Shown piece by piece: positions 43,112 to 52,427 of a DNA stretch of 64,000 bases. Origin of the DNA: Micromonospora lutea. GTDB taxonomy: Bacteria; Actinomycetota; Actinomycetes; Mycobacteriales; Micromonosporaceae. Numbering within the stretch: position 1 is the stretch's first letter; each line of letters opens with the position of its first letter. Both the position numbers and the translations under genes were made by a program. The DNA is taken from NCBI RefSeq assembly GCF_016863535.1, contig NZ_BOPB01000004.1, positions 1-64,000 on the forward strand. Reading direction: 5' to 3'. The notes beneath the pieces are model-generated. The model was given only the letters and a program-made list of their open reading frames with translations, ran no database searches and was not told the DNA's origin.

Positions 43112-43972
43112 GTGGCCGCGAACGCCGTCCTTTCTCCAACCGCCAAGCGTCGCCCGGTGTCCTGGGGGAACCCGCTCACCTACGCGCTGGCGCTCGCGGT
43201 CGCAGCCGTGTCGATCACTCCGGTGGTCTACGTGATCATCGGCGGTTTCCGCACCACGCCGCAGATCGTCGCGAATCCGGCCGGACTGCCCGACCCGTGG
43301 GTGTGGGACAACTACGCCCGGGTGTTGAGCCAGAGCAACTTCTGGCGGCAGGTGTTCAACAGCGCCGTGGTGTCGCTGGGCACCACGATCGGCGTCGTGG
43401 TGCTGGGCGTCTGCGCCGCGTTCGTGCTGGCCCGCTACACCTTCCGGGGCCGTGAGGTGCTCTACACCTTCTTCACCCTCGGTCTGCTGTTCCCGGCCGG
43501 CGCGGCGATCCTGCCGCTCTACCTGATGCTGCGTGACCTGAACCTGATCAACTCCTACTACGCGGTGATCCTGCCGCAGGTCGCCTTCGCGCTGCCGCTG
43601 ACGATCGTGATCCTGCGACCGTTCCTCACCGCCATTCCCCGCGAGTTGGAGGACGCGGCCGCCATCGACGGCACCGGCCGGCTCGGCTTCCTCTGGCGCA
43701 TTCTGCTGCCCCTGTCGCGGCCGGCGCTGGTCACGGTCGGTATTCTCGCCTTCGTCACGAGCTGGAACGCGTTCCTGCTGCCGCTGTTGGTGCTCGGTGA
43801 CGCGAGCCTGCACACCCTGCCGCTGGGCGTGCAGAACTTCTCCAGCCAGTACACCTCCGACACGGCGGGAATCCTCGCCTTCACCTCGCTGGCGATGCTG
43901 CCGGCGCTTATTTTCTTCACGTTCGCCGAGAAGCAGATCGTCGGTGGCCTCCAGGGCGCGGTCAAGGGCTGA
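43112..43972 (+). CDS. ABC sugar permease (BxlG-like)
   Basis: A 286-residue permease with six membrane helices (first: LTYALALAVAAVSITPVVYV). The EAA loop reads DAAAIDGTGRLGFLWRILLP, where the first Glu of the motif is replaced by Asp. It starts at a GTG two bases after the upstream stop with a GAAAGG site. The operon again lacks an ATPase, so it should rely on a shared MsiK-like subunit. Confidence 0.9.
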   Translation: MAANAVLSPTAKRRPVSWGNPLTYALALAVAAVSITPVVYVIIGGFRTTPQIVANPAGLPDPWVWDNYARVLSQSNFWRQVFNSAVVSLGTTIGVVVLGVCAAFVLARYTFRGREVLYTFFTLGLLFPAGAAILPLYLMLRDLNLINSYYAVILPQVAFALPLTIVILRPFLTAIPRELEDAAAIDGTGRLGFLWRILLPLSRPALVTVGILAFVTSWNAFLLPLLVLGDASLHTLPLGVQNFSSQYTSDTAGILAFTSLAMLPALIFFTFAEKQIVGGLQGAVKG

Positions 43973-44008
43973 GCGGCAGCGGCACGAACACAAAAGGGGT
44001 AACACAGC

Positions 44009-46345
44009 ATGACTGAGGTCCGCGAGGTCGTGGGCGGGTCGGCACCGGTGCCGGCCCAGACAGGATCGGGCCCTGGCCGGCCCAACCGGTACGGGTCCGA
44101 CGGCGAGACGCGCGTCCGTGAACTGCTCGGTCGGATGACGATCGAAGAGAAGGTCGCGCAGCTCGTCGGGTTCTGGGAGAAGGCGGAAGGCGAGGCCGTC
44201 GCACCGCTGCAAGGCGAGTTCGGCGACATTGGCCGGCTTGAAGACTTCTCCCGGCACGGGCTCGGCCACCTCACCCGCGCCTACGGCACCCGTCCCGTCG
44301 AGGCCGGATCGCGGGCGTCATGGCTGTGGAAGTTCCAGTCCGACCTGGCGACGGGGACCAGGCTCGGCATTCCGGCGATCGTGCACGAGGAGTGCCTGAC
44401 CGGGCTCTCGGCGTGGAAGGCGGCGACCTTCCCCACCCCGCTGGCATGGGGCGCCGCCTTCGACCCCGACCTGGTCACCGAGATGGCCGCGGCGATCGGG
44501 GCGTCGATGCGGGCACTCGGTGTCCATCAGGGACTCTCCCCGGTGCTCGACGTGATCCGTGACCCCCGCTGGGGGCGGGTCGACGAGTGCATCGCCGAGG
44601 ACCCCTACCTGGTCGGCACCCTCGGCACGTCGTACGTGCGCGGCCTCCAGTCGCAGGGCGTGCACGCCACGCTCAAGCACTTCGTCGGCTACTCCGCCTC
44701 ACGCGCCGGGCGCAACTTCGCTCCGGTGCACGCCGGGCCGCGCGAACTGGCCGACGTGCTGCTCGTACCCTTCGAGATGGCGCTCCTCGACGGCGACGCG
44801 CGCTCCGTGATGCACTCCTACGCCGAGATCGACGGCGTACCCGTGGCCGCCGATCCGACCATGTTGACCGGCTTGCTGCGGGACAAGTGGGGCTTTGACG
44901 GCACGGTGGTGGCCGACTACTACGGGGTGGCCTTCCTGAACCTGCTGCACCAGGTCGCCGGTGACCACGCGGACGCGGCCGTGCAGGCGCTGACCGCCGG
45001 TGTCGACGTCGAGTTGCCGACCGGCGACGCGTACCTGACCCTGGCGGATTCGGTGCGTGCCGGCCGACTCGACGAGTCGGTGATCGACCAGGCGGTGCTG
45101 CGGGTACTGCGACAGAAGCTGGAACTCGGGCTGCTGGACGCCACCTTCACCGACGAGCCGGTCCAGGCGATCGATCTCGACTCGCCGGAGCACCGGGCGA
45201 TCGCCCGCCGCCTCGCGGAGAAGTCGATCGTCCTGGTCGCCAACCAGGACGCGTTGCCGCTGCCGGCGGGTCGCCGGATCGCGGTCATCGGGCCGAACGC
45301 CGACCGGCAGAGTGCGCTCTTCGGGTGCTACTCCTTCCTCAACCACGTGCTCGTGCAGCATCCCGACGTGGAGACCGGCATCGAGGTGGCGACCGTCCTC
45401 GGCGCGCTGCGCACCGAGTTCGGCGCTGACCTGGTCACCTCGGCCCAGGGGTGCGAGGTGGACGACGACGACCGGTCCGGCTTCGACGAGGCGGTGGCCG
45501 TGGCCGCCGCGGCCGATGTCGCCGTGCTGGTCGTCGGCGACCACGCGGGCCTGTTCGGGCGCGGCACGGTCGGCGAGGGCTGCGACCGGGACGATCTGGA
45601 ACTGCCAGGTGTGCAGCGGGAGCTGGTCGAGGCGGTGCTGGCGACGGGCAAGCCCGTCGTCCTGGTGCTGCTCACCGGGCGGCCGTACGCGATCGACTGG
45701 GCGTTGAGCCGGTGCGCCGCGGTGGTGCAGACGTTCTTCCCCGGAGAGGAGGGCGCCGGTGCGATCGCCGGGGCGCTCTCCGGGCGCGTCAACCCGTCGG
45801 GCCGGCTGCCGGTCAGCCTGCCCCGGTCGGCCGGCGCGCAGCCGTACTCGTACCTGCATCCGACGCTCGGCGACGGCAACGAGGTGACCAACCTGCTGGC
45901 GACGCCCGCGGCGCCGTTCGGTCATGGTCTGTCCTACACGACGTTCGAGTACGCGGATTTGACGGTGCCGGCCACGGTGCCCACCGACGGGGCGTTGACG
46001 GTGAGCGTGCGGGTCACCAACAGCGGCGCGGTGGCCGGCGACGACGTCGTCCAGCTCTACGGTCGGGACCTGGTGGCGTCGGTTACCCGGCCGGTGGCGC
46101 AACTGCTCGGCTACCAGCGGGTCCACCTGGCGCCGGGCCAGTCGGTCACGGTCACGCTGACGGTGCCCACCACCCGGCTGGCCTTCTCCGACCGTACGCT
46201 CACCCGCGTGGTGGAGCCCGGCGACGTCGACCTCTGGGTCGGCACGAGCGCACGCCGGGACGTCGAGGCGTCGACCACGTTGGTCGGCGACGTCGCACCG
46301 GTCACCAACGCCTCCGCCCGCTGGACGACCACAGAGATCAGCTGA
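44009..46345 (+). CDS. GH3 glycosidase, beta-xylosidase/beta-glucosidase type (BxlA-like)
   Basis: A 778-residue glycoside hydrolase family 3 enzyme of normal length. The N-terminal TIM-barrel includes LSPVLDVIRDPRWGRVDECI and the nucleophile motif GTVVADYYG (Asp303). The second alpha/beta domain runs from about residue 400 (KSIVLVANQDALPLP), and a fibronectin III-like domain follows at about residues 660-740. No signal peptide is present, so it acts in the cytoplasm on disaccharides brought in by the importer. It follows the permease gene by 36 bases and has an AAGGGG site. Xylobiose is the most likely substrate from gene context; glucosidase activity is possible. Confidence 0.88.
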   Translation: MTEVREVVGGSAPVPAQTGSGPGRPNRYGSDGETRVRELLGRMTIEEKVAQLVGFWEKAEGEAVAPLQGEFGDIGRLEDFSRHGLGHLTRAYGTRPVEAGSRASWLWKFQSDLATGTRLGIPAIVHEECLTGLSAWKAATFPTPLAWGAAFDPDLVTEMAAAIGASMRALGVHQGLSPVLDVIRDPRWGRVDECIAEDPYLVGTLGTSYVRGLQSQGVHATLKHFVGYSASRAGRNFAPVHAGPRELADVLLVPFEMALLDGDARSVMHSYAEIDGVPVAADPTMLTGLLRDKWGFDGTVVADYYGVAFLNLLHQVAGDHADAAVQALTAGVDVELPTGDAYLTLADSVRAGRLDESVIDQAVLRVLRQKLELGLLDATFTDEPVQAIDLDSPEHRAIARRLAEKSIVLVANQDALPLPAGRRIAVIGPNADRQSALFGCYSFLNHVLVQHPDVETGIEVATVLGALRTEFGADLVTSAQGCEVDDDDRSGFDEAVAVAAAADVAVLVVGDHAGLFGRGTVGEGCDRDDLELPGVQRELVEAVLATGKPVVLVLLTGRPYAIDWALSRCAAVVQTFFPGEEGAGAIAGALSGRVNPSGRLPVSLPRSAGAQPYSYLHPTLGDGNEVTNLLATPAAPFGHGLSYTTFEYADLTVPATVPTDGALTVSVRVTNSGAVAGDDVVQLYGRDLVASVTRPVAQLLGYQRVHLAPGQSVTVTLTVPTTRLAFSDRTLTRVVEPGDVDLWVGTSARRDVEASTTLVGDVAPVTNASARWTTTEIS

Positions 46346-46391
46346 CCCCGTGCCGGCCGGCCATCGCCGCGATGGTGGCCGGTCGGGCGAT

Positions 46392-46426
46392 CCAGGGCAG
46401 TTCCCGGTCACCGGGAACTGCCCTGG
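46392..46426. terminator. Strong bidirectional terminator hairpin
   Basis: A perfect 16-bp inverted repeat (46392-46407 and 46411-46426, arm CCAGGGCAGTTCCCGG) with a 3-base loop, TCA. It lies between the convergent GH3 gene and the last membrane-protein gene of the injection-system cluster and should terminate both. Confidence 0.85.
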
Positions 46427-46475
46427 TGCACATCGGCAGACGAGCAGCGAGACGGGGACGCCGTGGACCGCCCGG

Positions 46476-47246
46476 TCAACCGTGCGGGTCCGGTTCGGCG
46501 CGTAGGGCGGTGGTGGCCCGCACCGCCTTGACGATCGCCGGCACCGCGCCGATCAGCAGGACCAGCGCCCAGACGAGCGCGACGATCGCGAAGACGAGGG
46601 CGCCCACCGAGTCGAGGATGCTCACCAGGATCACCGGCACCAGGTGATGCAGGAACTCCAGCACCACAGTGCAGAGCAGACTGGTCAGGATCAGCAGGAC
46701 CAGGCCCTTGTGCTGGAGGAACCTCGGTTGGGCCACGATCAGCAGCCCGGCCCAGGCGAGCTTGAGCAGCAGCACCAGACCGAGCAGCACGGCGGCGTCA
46801 CCAACCGGAAAGAACCCCCACAACGCCAGGTACGCCAGCGTGCCGAACGGCGGTGCCAGGAACAACGACACCATGATCGTCAGCTCGATGAAGGCGAGCA
46901 CCAACGCCAGGACGGCCACGATGATCAGGATGATGGAGAAGACCAGGGTGCCGACGCCCTGGACCCGGCCGTGCAGCCGTTCCGGTAGCACCAGGCCCAG
47001 ACAGAACAGCCCGGTCGTCCAGAGCGCCGCCGCGTCGACAAGCGCCAGGTAGCCGGTACCCCGACCGGACGGCTCGCTGACCTGTCCTACCTCGCCGACC
47101 TCGACACCGAGGTCGGCGGCACTGCCGACCAGCGCCGCGCCGGCGTCACCGCCACCCAGCAGCAGCCCGGCCCCCACCTCCAGGTCGACCGCCAGCACCA
47201 ACGCCAGCATCGCCAGCAGCAGGAACGGTTTGCGCAGCGCATCCAT
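46476..47246 (-). CDS. Integral membrane protein, distal gene of the injection-system cluster
   Basis: A 256-residue protein with six or seven hydrophobic helices (first: KPFLLLAMLALVLAV; others include LVFSIILIIVAVLALVLAFI and LVFAIVALVWALVLLIGAV). The family is not recognised. The start is the ATG at 47246, supported by a GGAGGTCGGG ribosome site. It is 14 bases from the preceding small membrane-anchored protein on the same strand, so the two are likely co-transcribed. A part in anchoring or releasing the phage-tail-like particle is possible but not shown. Confidence 0.6.
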   Translation of the reverse strand: MDALRKPFLLLAMLALVLAVDLEVGAGLLLGGGDAGAALVGSAADLGVEVGEVGQVSEPSGRGTGYLALVDAAALWTTGLFCLGLVLPERLHGRVQGVGTLVFSIILIIVAVLALVLAFIELTIMVSLFLAPPFGTLAYLALWGFFPVGDAAVLLGLVLLLKLAWAGLLIVAQPRFLQHKGLVLLILTSLLCTVVLEFLHHLVPVILVSILDSVGALVFAIVALVWALVLLIGAVPAIVKAVRATTALRAEPDPHG

Positions 47247-47260
47247 CCCGACCTCCCGCC

Positions 47261-47716
47261 TCAGTCCCGCGCGATCGTGACGAGGCACCCGACCGGGCAA
47301 CTCACCAGCACCGTGGTGGCCCGGTCGACGGCGACGCGGGCCACGGCACCGCTGCCGTCGACGGCGGGCTGCACCTCGTCGGTGACGGTGACGTCGGCGT
47401 CACCCGGTGCCGTGGCGCGCACGCTGAACGCCTGCGGGCTGCGCAGCACCAGGAGGCGCAGCCCACCCGGGTCGGCGATCCGCAGCTCACAGCGGCGGTC
47501 GACCACCAGTTGCCCGGTGGCCTCGGCGCAGTCCGCAGCCACACCGGCCGGATCGACGGTGCTTCGCCCGCCGCCGGCCCGGCCCAGCAGGTCGACCAGC
47601 GGATGCCGGGCCGCCGGGTCACCCCGGTCGTCGCGACCCGCGCCCACCGCCACCGCGAACAGCACCACCAGCAGTACGCCCAGCGCCGCCAGCAGCGCCT
47701 TCTGCTGCCCGCTCAT
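47261..47716 (-). CDS. Small membrane-anchored hypothetical protein
   Basis: A 151-residue protein with one N-terminal membrane helix (LLAALGVLLVVLFAVAVGA) and an exported domain containing four Cys residues (VAADCAEA, RRCELR, VSCPVGC), which could form disulphides outside the membrane. The family is not recognised. Its ATG lies inside the first unit of an 80-bp tandem repeat, so its leader and start codon are made of repeat sequence; the reading frame after codon 5 is unique. Confidence 0.55.
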   Translation of the reverse strand: MSGQQKALLAALGVLLVVLFAVAVGAGRDDRGDPAARHPLVDLLGRAGGGRSTVDPAGVAADCAEATGQLVVDRRCELRIADPGGLRLLVLRSPQAFSVRATAPGDADVTVTDEVQPAVDGSGAVARVAVDRATTVLVSCPVGCLVTIARD

Positions 47717-47882
47717 GACGGCACTTCGCTTCGCTGCGTGTCGTCATGAGGCACCACCGCGCTGAGCTGATGATTCGCTCGCTGCCGCTCGCTCATGACG
47801 GCACTTCGCTTCGCTGCGTGCCGCCATGAGGCACCACCGCACTGAGCTGATGATTCGCTCGCTGCCGCTCGCTCATGACGGC
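47711..47882. repeat. 80-bp tandem direct repeat with internal hairpins
   Basis: Two units of 80 bases (47711-47790 and 47791-47870) differ at only three positions, and the first 12 bases of a third unit follow (47871-47882). Each unit contains a hairpin, CATGACGGCAC with a near-complement GTGTCGTCATG (or GTGCCGCCATG). On the minus strand each unit offers GTCATGAGC, and the lowest copy supplies the start codon of the gene at 47261-47716. No transposase or recombinase is near. The 236-base gap between the neighbouring genes holds nothing else recognisable. Confidence 0.9.
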
Positions 47883-47952
47883 CTCCGTACGCCTCGCCCG
47901 CTGGCCGACCACGAGGCTTGCCGGCCGGATCGTCGACAAGCGTCACGGCCGG

Positions 47953-48876
47953 TCATCTCTGGTCGTCCGGCGTGACCTCGGTGAACCGGAGCATGTCGAT
48001 GCCCGCGAAGTAGCGGTTGGTGCTCTGCGTCTTGCCGATCGCGACCAGGGTGATCTCATGCGGCCCGGGACCGAGCCGCACCCGACCCACGTCGACCCAG
48101 TCGGTGACCTGCACCTTCGGGGTGAACCCGAGGAACGGGTCGCCCACCTGCCGGCCGTCGATCAGGAAGACCGTGTTGGCGTAGTCGAACGAGGTGGTCA
48201 GCACGGCGGAGAACTGCCAGGTCGCCTCGGCGGGCAGCTCCATCGTCACGGTCACCCGGTCGTTGATCGCCTGGCCGAGGAAGAACAGCTGAGCGTCCTG
48301 CGACCAGCTCACCTCGCAGCAGTTCGGCTGCACCACCACCGTGGCCCTGGAATTCGACGGCGACTCGACCCGGGCCCCGCTCACCAGCGTCTCCGCCTCG
48401 ACGGTCACCACCCGGGCCGGCGGTGGCGGCTCGTCGTCCCGGGCCACCAGGAACACCACCACCGCCGAAACCACCAGCACCAACGCCGCCGCCGCGGCGA
48501 TCCAGGGCCAGGGCGTACGCTTCGGCGCCGCCACCGCGCGTACCTCGTAGGTGACCCGACCACTGGAACGGGAACTCTCCTCCGGCGCGGTGTTCGCCGA
48601 GTACGCGAACCCGGTCATGTCGTAGCGCCGGGGTGGCGTGCCCGGCGGCACCGCCAGGCGGACCAGGAACGACACCGAGCCCTGGCCCGGCACCACCCGC
48701 TGTGGCTCGGTGACGGTGAACCACGACCGTTGCGTACCCTCGCCGGGTGCCACGTCGAACACCACGGTGTCCGGCGCGACGCCCGGGTTGGAGACGGTGA
48801 AGGTCAACTCACCGGCGTTGCGGACGTCCAGGGTGAACTGCTCGGCAGCGGCGACGACGGTCCATTCGGTGGTCAT
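47953..48876 (-). CDS. Membrane-anchored protein with beta-sandwich and CBM6/35-like domain
   Basis: A 307-residue protein in three parts. Residues 1-110 form an Ig-like beta-sandwich ([39 protein letters not shown]). One membrane helix follows at about residues 124-145 ([20 protein letters not shown]). The C-terminal 150 residues begin VVTVEAETL and end [14 protein letters not shown], the frame of a CBM6/35-type carbohydrate-binding sandwich. It overlaps the tail protein I gene by 4 bases and so belongs to the injection-system operon. It may attach the particle or its baseplate to the cell envelope; this is inference. Confidence 0.65.
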   Translation of the reverse strand: MTTEWTVVAAAEQFTLDVRNAGELTFTVSNPGVAPDTVVFDVAPGEGTQRSWFTVTEPQRVVPGQGSVSFLVRLAVPPGTPPRRYDMTGFAYSANTAPEESSRSSGRVTYEVRAVAAPKRTPWPWIAAAAALVLVVSAVVVFLVARDDEPPPPARVVTVEAETLVSGARVESPSNSRATVVVQPNCCEVSWSQDAQLFFLGQAINDRVTVTMELPAEATWQFSAVLTTSFDYANTVFLIDGRQVGDPFLGFTPKVQVTDWVDVGRVRLGPGPHEITLVAIGKTQSTNRYFAGIDMLRFTEVTPDDQR

Positions 48877-49385
48877 GATGGCTCCTCGACAGTGATCTCG
48901 GCGGTGACGGCGGCCGGTTTCTCCGCGGCCACGATGCGGTCGACCAGCGCCACCTGGTCGGCGGCGTCCGCGGGCACCCGGACGACCAGGTGAAAGGGCC
49001 GGTCGGCCGGCTCGTCGAGGACGAAACCGGTGACCCCGGTGGCCAGTTCCAGGGCTGTGCGCAGACCGTCCGGCGTGCCCCGCCAGGCGGCCAGTGCGGC
49101 ACCGTGCGCCACCAGATCGCGCAGCCGGTTCAGCGGCAGCGGCAGGGCAACGTCCCGCCGGGGCGCGGTGACCAGATGGTCCATGGCCACCCACCGGGCC
49201 AGGTACGCCACCATCGACGCCGGCGCCCGGTACGGCCCGAAGAGCGCGTCGACCTCGGCCAGGACGGCCTCGTCCGGGGCGTGCAACGCCTCCATCACGT
49301 CCAGCAGCGCCCACAACACGCTGCCCGGCACGGCCGCCCGCTGGTAGGCCGCGGGCAGCAGCCGCTCAATGGCCGCTCGTCGCAT
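48873..49385 (-). CDS. Phage tail protein I-like baseplate protein
   Basis: A 170-residue protein resembling P2 tail protein I (gpI): an N-terminal [25 protein letters not shown] helix region, [20 protein letters not shown], then [23 protein letters not shown], which is the family's most typical stretch. Tail protein I joins the baseplate wedge. It overlaps the baseplate J gene by 20 bases and the downstream membrane protein gene by 4. Confidence 0.75.
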   Translation of the reverse strand: MRRAAIERLLPAAYQRAAVPGSVLWALLDVMEALHAPDEAVLAEVDALFGPYRAPASMVAYLARWVAMDHLVTAPRRDVALPLPLNRLRDLVAHGAALAAWRGTPDGLRTALELATGVTGFVLDEPADRPFHLVVRVPADAADQVALVDRIVAAEKPAAVTAEITVEEPS

Positions 49386-51963
49386 CCTGCCGCACCACCT
49401 CGATGTCGTGCTCGCCGGAGCAGAGCAGCCAGGTGTCCGGGACGGTCACCACGTCGGCCGTGGACTGGTTGGCGCTGGCCGACCACTGGACCGCCTCGTC
49501 GCTGCGGTGCACGCCGCGTTCCCCGCCGGCCAGCACCAGGCGTTCCGCCGCGCCGGTGGCGGCGATCGCGTCCACCGGCATGAACCGGGTCCGGTCGCGT
49601 AGCGGCAGCCCGCAGTTGACCGACACCGACGTCCACTGCGGCTGCGCGGCGAGGGTGTCCAACCGGAGCACCCCGCCGCTCTGCGTCGCGGCCAGCGCGA
49701 GCGAACCGCTGAAGGCGAGATCCCGACAGGTGCCGCCGAGCCAGCCCGCCGACAGCGCCTGCCACTTCACATCGGATTCGAAGAGCCGGGCCCGGAAGCA
49801 GCCCTGGCCGGGTTTGTTCGGATCCGGCTCGCCGGCACCGCTCCACAACAGGGTGGCCGGTCCGTCGTACTGCACGGCGAGGACCCGATTGTCGACGTTG
49901 GCCAGACCCACGTGGCTGAAACTGCCGGGGCGGCCGGCGTTGGTGGACAGGTACACGCCGAAGCCGGCCTGGGCGGCCACCGCCACCCCGGCCGCGCCGC
50001 GCTCGGAGACGAACGCCCGCACCGCGTAGAAACCCCGGTCGGCATCGGCCGGATCGACCAGGATCTGCAACGGCACCGCACCCGGCAGCAGGGACACCTC
50101 GTACAGGCCGGTGTCGGTGGCGACCAGCAGCGCTCCCGCGCCGTCCCGGTCGATCCAGGCCAGGTCGCCGATCCGCGAGTCCAGGTCGGTCAGCAACGAC
50201 CACGTCTCACCCAGGTCGGTGCTCAGGTGTACCCGTGACCCGCCGCCGGCGCGTACGGTCGCCACCGCCACCGAACCCGCCCGGGCTGCGATGCCCGGCC
50301 GCACCGGCGCGGGCGCCGGCACCACCCGCTGTACGGTCTCCCCGTCGAAGCGTCCCACCGGCTCCCAACCGGCGCCGGCGTTGGTGGAGCGGAACAGCAC
50401 CGCACCGCTGCCGGCGTACCAGGTGCGGGGCTGGTACTGGTCGGCCGCGAGGGTTCGCACCTGCGTGTCCGGTGCCTCGTCGACCTCGAACCGCACCGAC
50501 TCGACGTACCGCACCCCCGGCTCGGCATGCTCCAGCAGGCGGTACACGTTGGACGCCCGAAGTGGCTCGCCGAACGCCCAACCGGTCGGGTTGAGGGGGG
50601 TTGGCAGCGGGCTGAGAGTCTGGTGCAGGCGGTCGTGGATACGCCGACGTACCGCGTCGACGTCCTCCTCCCGGCGGACCACCACCCGGGCCCGGATCGA
50701 CACCGCCTTGTACCGTGCCCAGGTGGCCCGGCAGGTGGTCCCCAGCGAACGGCGATGCTCCAGGTCCGCCTCGACCCGCAGCCGGACCTCCTCCACCTCG
50801 TGGTCGCGCAGCGCCGCCACCGGCAGATGACCGCCGGGCCGCGCGCCGTCCGGGACGTGCGGCACCAGCATCACCTCCACCTCGCCGGGGCGGGCGAAGC
50901 TGTAGACGGCGGCCCGGGTGAAGGCCCGGGCCCGGCTGACCCCGCCGGAGGCGGTGGCCAGCACCTCGAAGTCCCGGGCGGTCACCGCGCGCTGCTGAGC
51001 GAAGAAGGCGTACGGTCCGCGCAGCAGCACCGACTCCATGGCCTCCATCTCCCGCCCACCGGCTGCCGGCAGTGGGTTGACCACCTTCACTCCCGGCAAC
51101 GGGTCACGCAGGTTGGTGAGGGTGCCGGCGGCCACGTTGCCGGCCGGTCCACCGCCCGCGCGGTACCACAACCGAACCTGCCGCCCGGCCGGTGGCACCG
51201 CCGCGACCGCGCCGTCGCCGAAGGTCAGCGCCGCAGCGTCGGTGGCCCGCAGGTCCAGCGCCGGGGCGAAGGTCACCGTGCCTGAGCACCGGTCCACCAG
51301 GTACGCCTTGTCCTGCGGGCCGAGGCCGGCGAAGCTGTCCACCACCCGCCAGATCTCGAAGGTGCGTCCGTCGTGTTCCCGAGCCGCGGCGCCCAGTTCC
51401 ACCGACCCGGTCGGCACCTCGACACCGAGCAGCAGGTCCAGCGGTTCGGCGGTACGCGCCAGCGGCGCACGTGCGGCGCGCAGCACCTGACCCGGCTGCC
51501 CGGTACCCACACCCAGCAGTTCCGCCTCCACCGGCTCGCAGTGGTGCATCCGGACCGTCACCTCCCGCTGCCCGGCGGAGAGCAGCGCCGGCTCGCAGGT
51601 GACGAAGACCGCTGGCCGTGGATCAGCTCCCCGGGCGGCGGCCACCCGGGTGCCGGCCGGGATCCGCAGCGGGGCCTCGTCCGTGCCGGTGCGGGTGAAC
51701 CGGACGTCCGCCCAGGCCGCCGCCGGTGGGTGCCGGGTCACCCCGAGCAGGTTGAGGAAGGAGACGTACGCCTTCTCCGGCAACTGGTTCAGCCGGTAGA
51801 TCATCACCTCGGTGAGATGCGCGAACGCCTCCAGCAACGCGACACCGGGGTCGTGCGCGGACAGGTCGGTCCACCCGGGGCAGGACTGCCGGATCCGGTC
51901 CCGGGCCTCGGTGACCAGATCGAGGAAGGTCCGGTCGTCCAGGTGCGGCACGGGCAGGGTCAT
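49366..51963 (-). CDS. Baseplate J/gp47-like wedge protein with BNR/Asp-box repeats
   Basis: An 865-residue fusion. Residues 1-515 match the putative baseplate assembly protein of contractile injection systems: FLDLVTEARDRIRQSCPGWT, SAHDPGVALLEAFAHLTEVM, then AVTARDFEVLATASGGVSRA in the J-like core. From about residue 520 to the end the sequence changes to beta-propeller type with Asp-box motifs: RSTNAGAGW near 524, STDLGETWSLL near 580, and STNAGRPGSFSHV later. Such a C-terminal propeller on the wedge is unusual and might face outward and bind a surface. The start at 51963 overlaps the gp25 stop by 4 bases. The fusion boundary is read from sequence character, not from structure. Confidence 0.82.
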   Translation of the reverse strand: MTLPVPHLDDRTFLDLVTEARDRIRQSCPGWTDLSAHDPGVALLEAFAHLTEVMIYRLNQLPEKAYVSFLNLLGVTRHPPAAAWADVRFTRTGTDEAPLRIPAGTRVAAARGADPRPAVFVTCEPALLSAGQREVTVRMHHCEPVEAELLGVGTGQPGQVLRAARAPLARTAEPLDLLLGVEVPTGSVELGAAAREHDGRTFEIWRVVDSFAGLGPQDKAYLVDRCSGTVTFAPALDLRATDAAALTFGDGAVAAVPPAGRQVRLWYRAGGGPAGNVAAGTLTNLRDPLPGVKVVNPLPAAGGREMEAMESVLLRGPYAFFAQQRAVTARDFEVLATASGGVSRARAFTRAAVYSFARPGEVEVMLVPHVPDGARPGGHLPVAALRDHEVEEVRLRVEADLEHRRSLGTTCRATWARYKAVSIRARVVVRREEDVDAVRRRIHDRLHQTLSPLPTPLNPTGWAFGEPLRASNVYRLLEHAEPGVRYVESVRFEVDEAPDTQVRTLAADQYQPRTWYAGSGAVLFRSTNAGAGWEPVGRFDGETVQRVVPAPAPVRPGIAARAGSVAVATVRAGGGSRVHLSTDLGETWSLLTDLDSRIGDLAWIDRDGAGALLVATDTGLYEVSLLPGAVPLQILVDPADADRGFYAVRAFVSERGAAGVAVAAQAGFGVYLSTNAGRPGSFSHVGLANVDNRVLAVQYDGPATLLWSGAGEPDPNKPGQGCFRARLFESDVKWQALSAGWLGGTCRDLAFSGSLALAATQSGGVLRLDTLAAQPQWTSVSVNCGLPLRDRTRFMPVDAIAATGAAERLVLAGGERGVHRSDEAVQWSASANQSTADVVTVPDTWLLCSGEHDIEVVRQDATSGH

Positions 51964-52427
51964 CGTGCCTCCTCGGTGTCGGCGTCGGGACCGGTCGCCG
52001 GCCCGGCGGACGGGTCGTCGTCGGCGGGCAGCAGATCCACCGAGAAGACCAACTGACCGGGGGTGAGGCTGGCCCGGATCCGGTAGTCCAACCGGATCAC
52101 CAGACGCCACGGGTCGTCCGGATCCGGTCCGGCGTCGACGTCGAGCACGTCGACCCGAGGCTCCCAGCGCGCGATGGCCGCGCGGACATAGTGGATGGCC
52201 AACCCGGCGGTGGTGTCGTCGTTCGGCGCGAAGACCAGCCGGTGCAGCCGTGAGCCGTACCCGGGTCGCATCAGGCGCTCGCCCGGCGTGGTGGACAGCA
52301 GCAGGAACAACGCCTGGCGTACCGTCTCGTCGCCGTCGGTCATCGCCAGGCCGCCGGCCGCGGTCAGTCCGAGCCCACCGCCCTGACCTGGGTCGAAGCC
52401 GGCACCGACGAACCGGAACGCCCTCAC
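51960..52427 (-). CDS. gp25-like baseplate protein
   Basis: A 155-residue baseplate wedge protein. DETVRQALFLLLSTTPGERL, followed by MRPGYGSRLHRLVFAPN, is the gp25/GPW signature. GLAIHYVRAAIARWEPRVDV continues the domain. A Gly-rich start and an acidic tail are extra. The GTG at 52427 overlaps the PAAR-like gene's stop (GTGA), and the stop overlaps the baseplate J start by 4 bases. In contractile systems gp25 starts sheath assembly. Confidence 0.88.
   Translation of the reverse strand: MRAFRFVGAGFDPGQGGGLGLTAAGGLAMTDGDETVRQALFLLLSTTPGERLMRPGYGSRLHRLVFAPNDDTTAGLAIHYVRAAIARWEPRVDVLDVDAGPDPDDPWRLVIRLDYRIRASLTPGQLVFSVDLLPADDDPSAGPATGPDADTEEAR

Noticed and set aside
47713..47946. 77-codon minus-strand frame covering the tandem repeat
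   Set aside because: Its sequence is made almost entirely of repeat units in an arbitrary frame.
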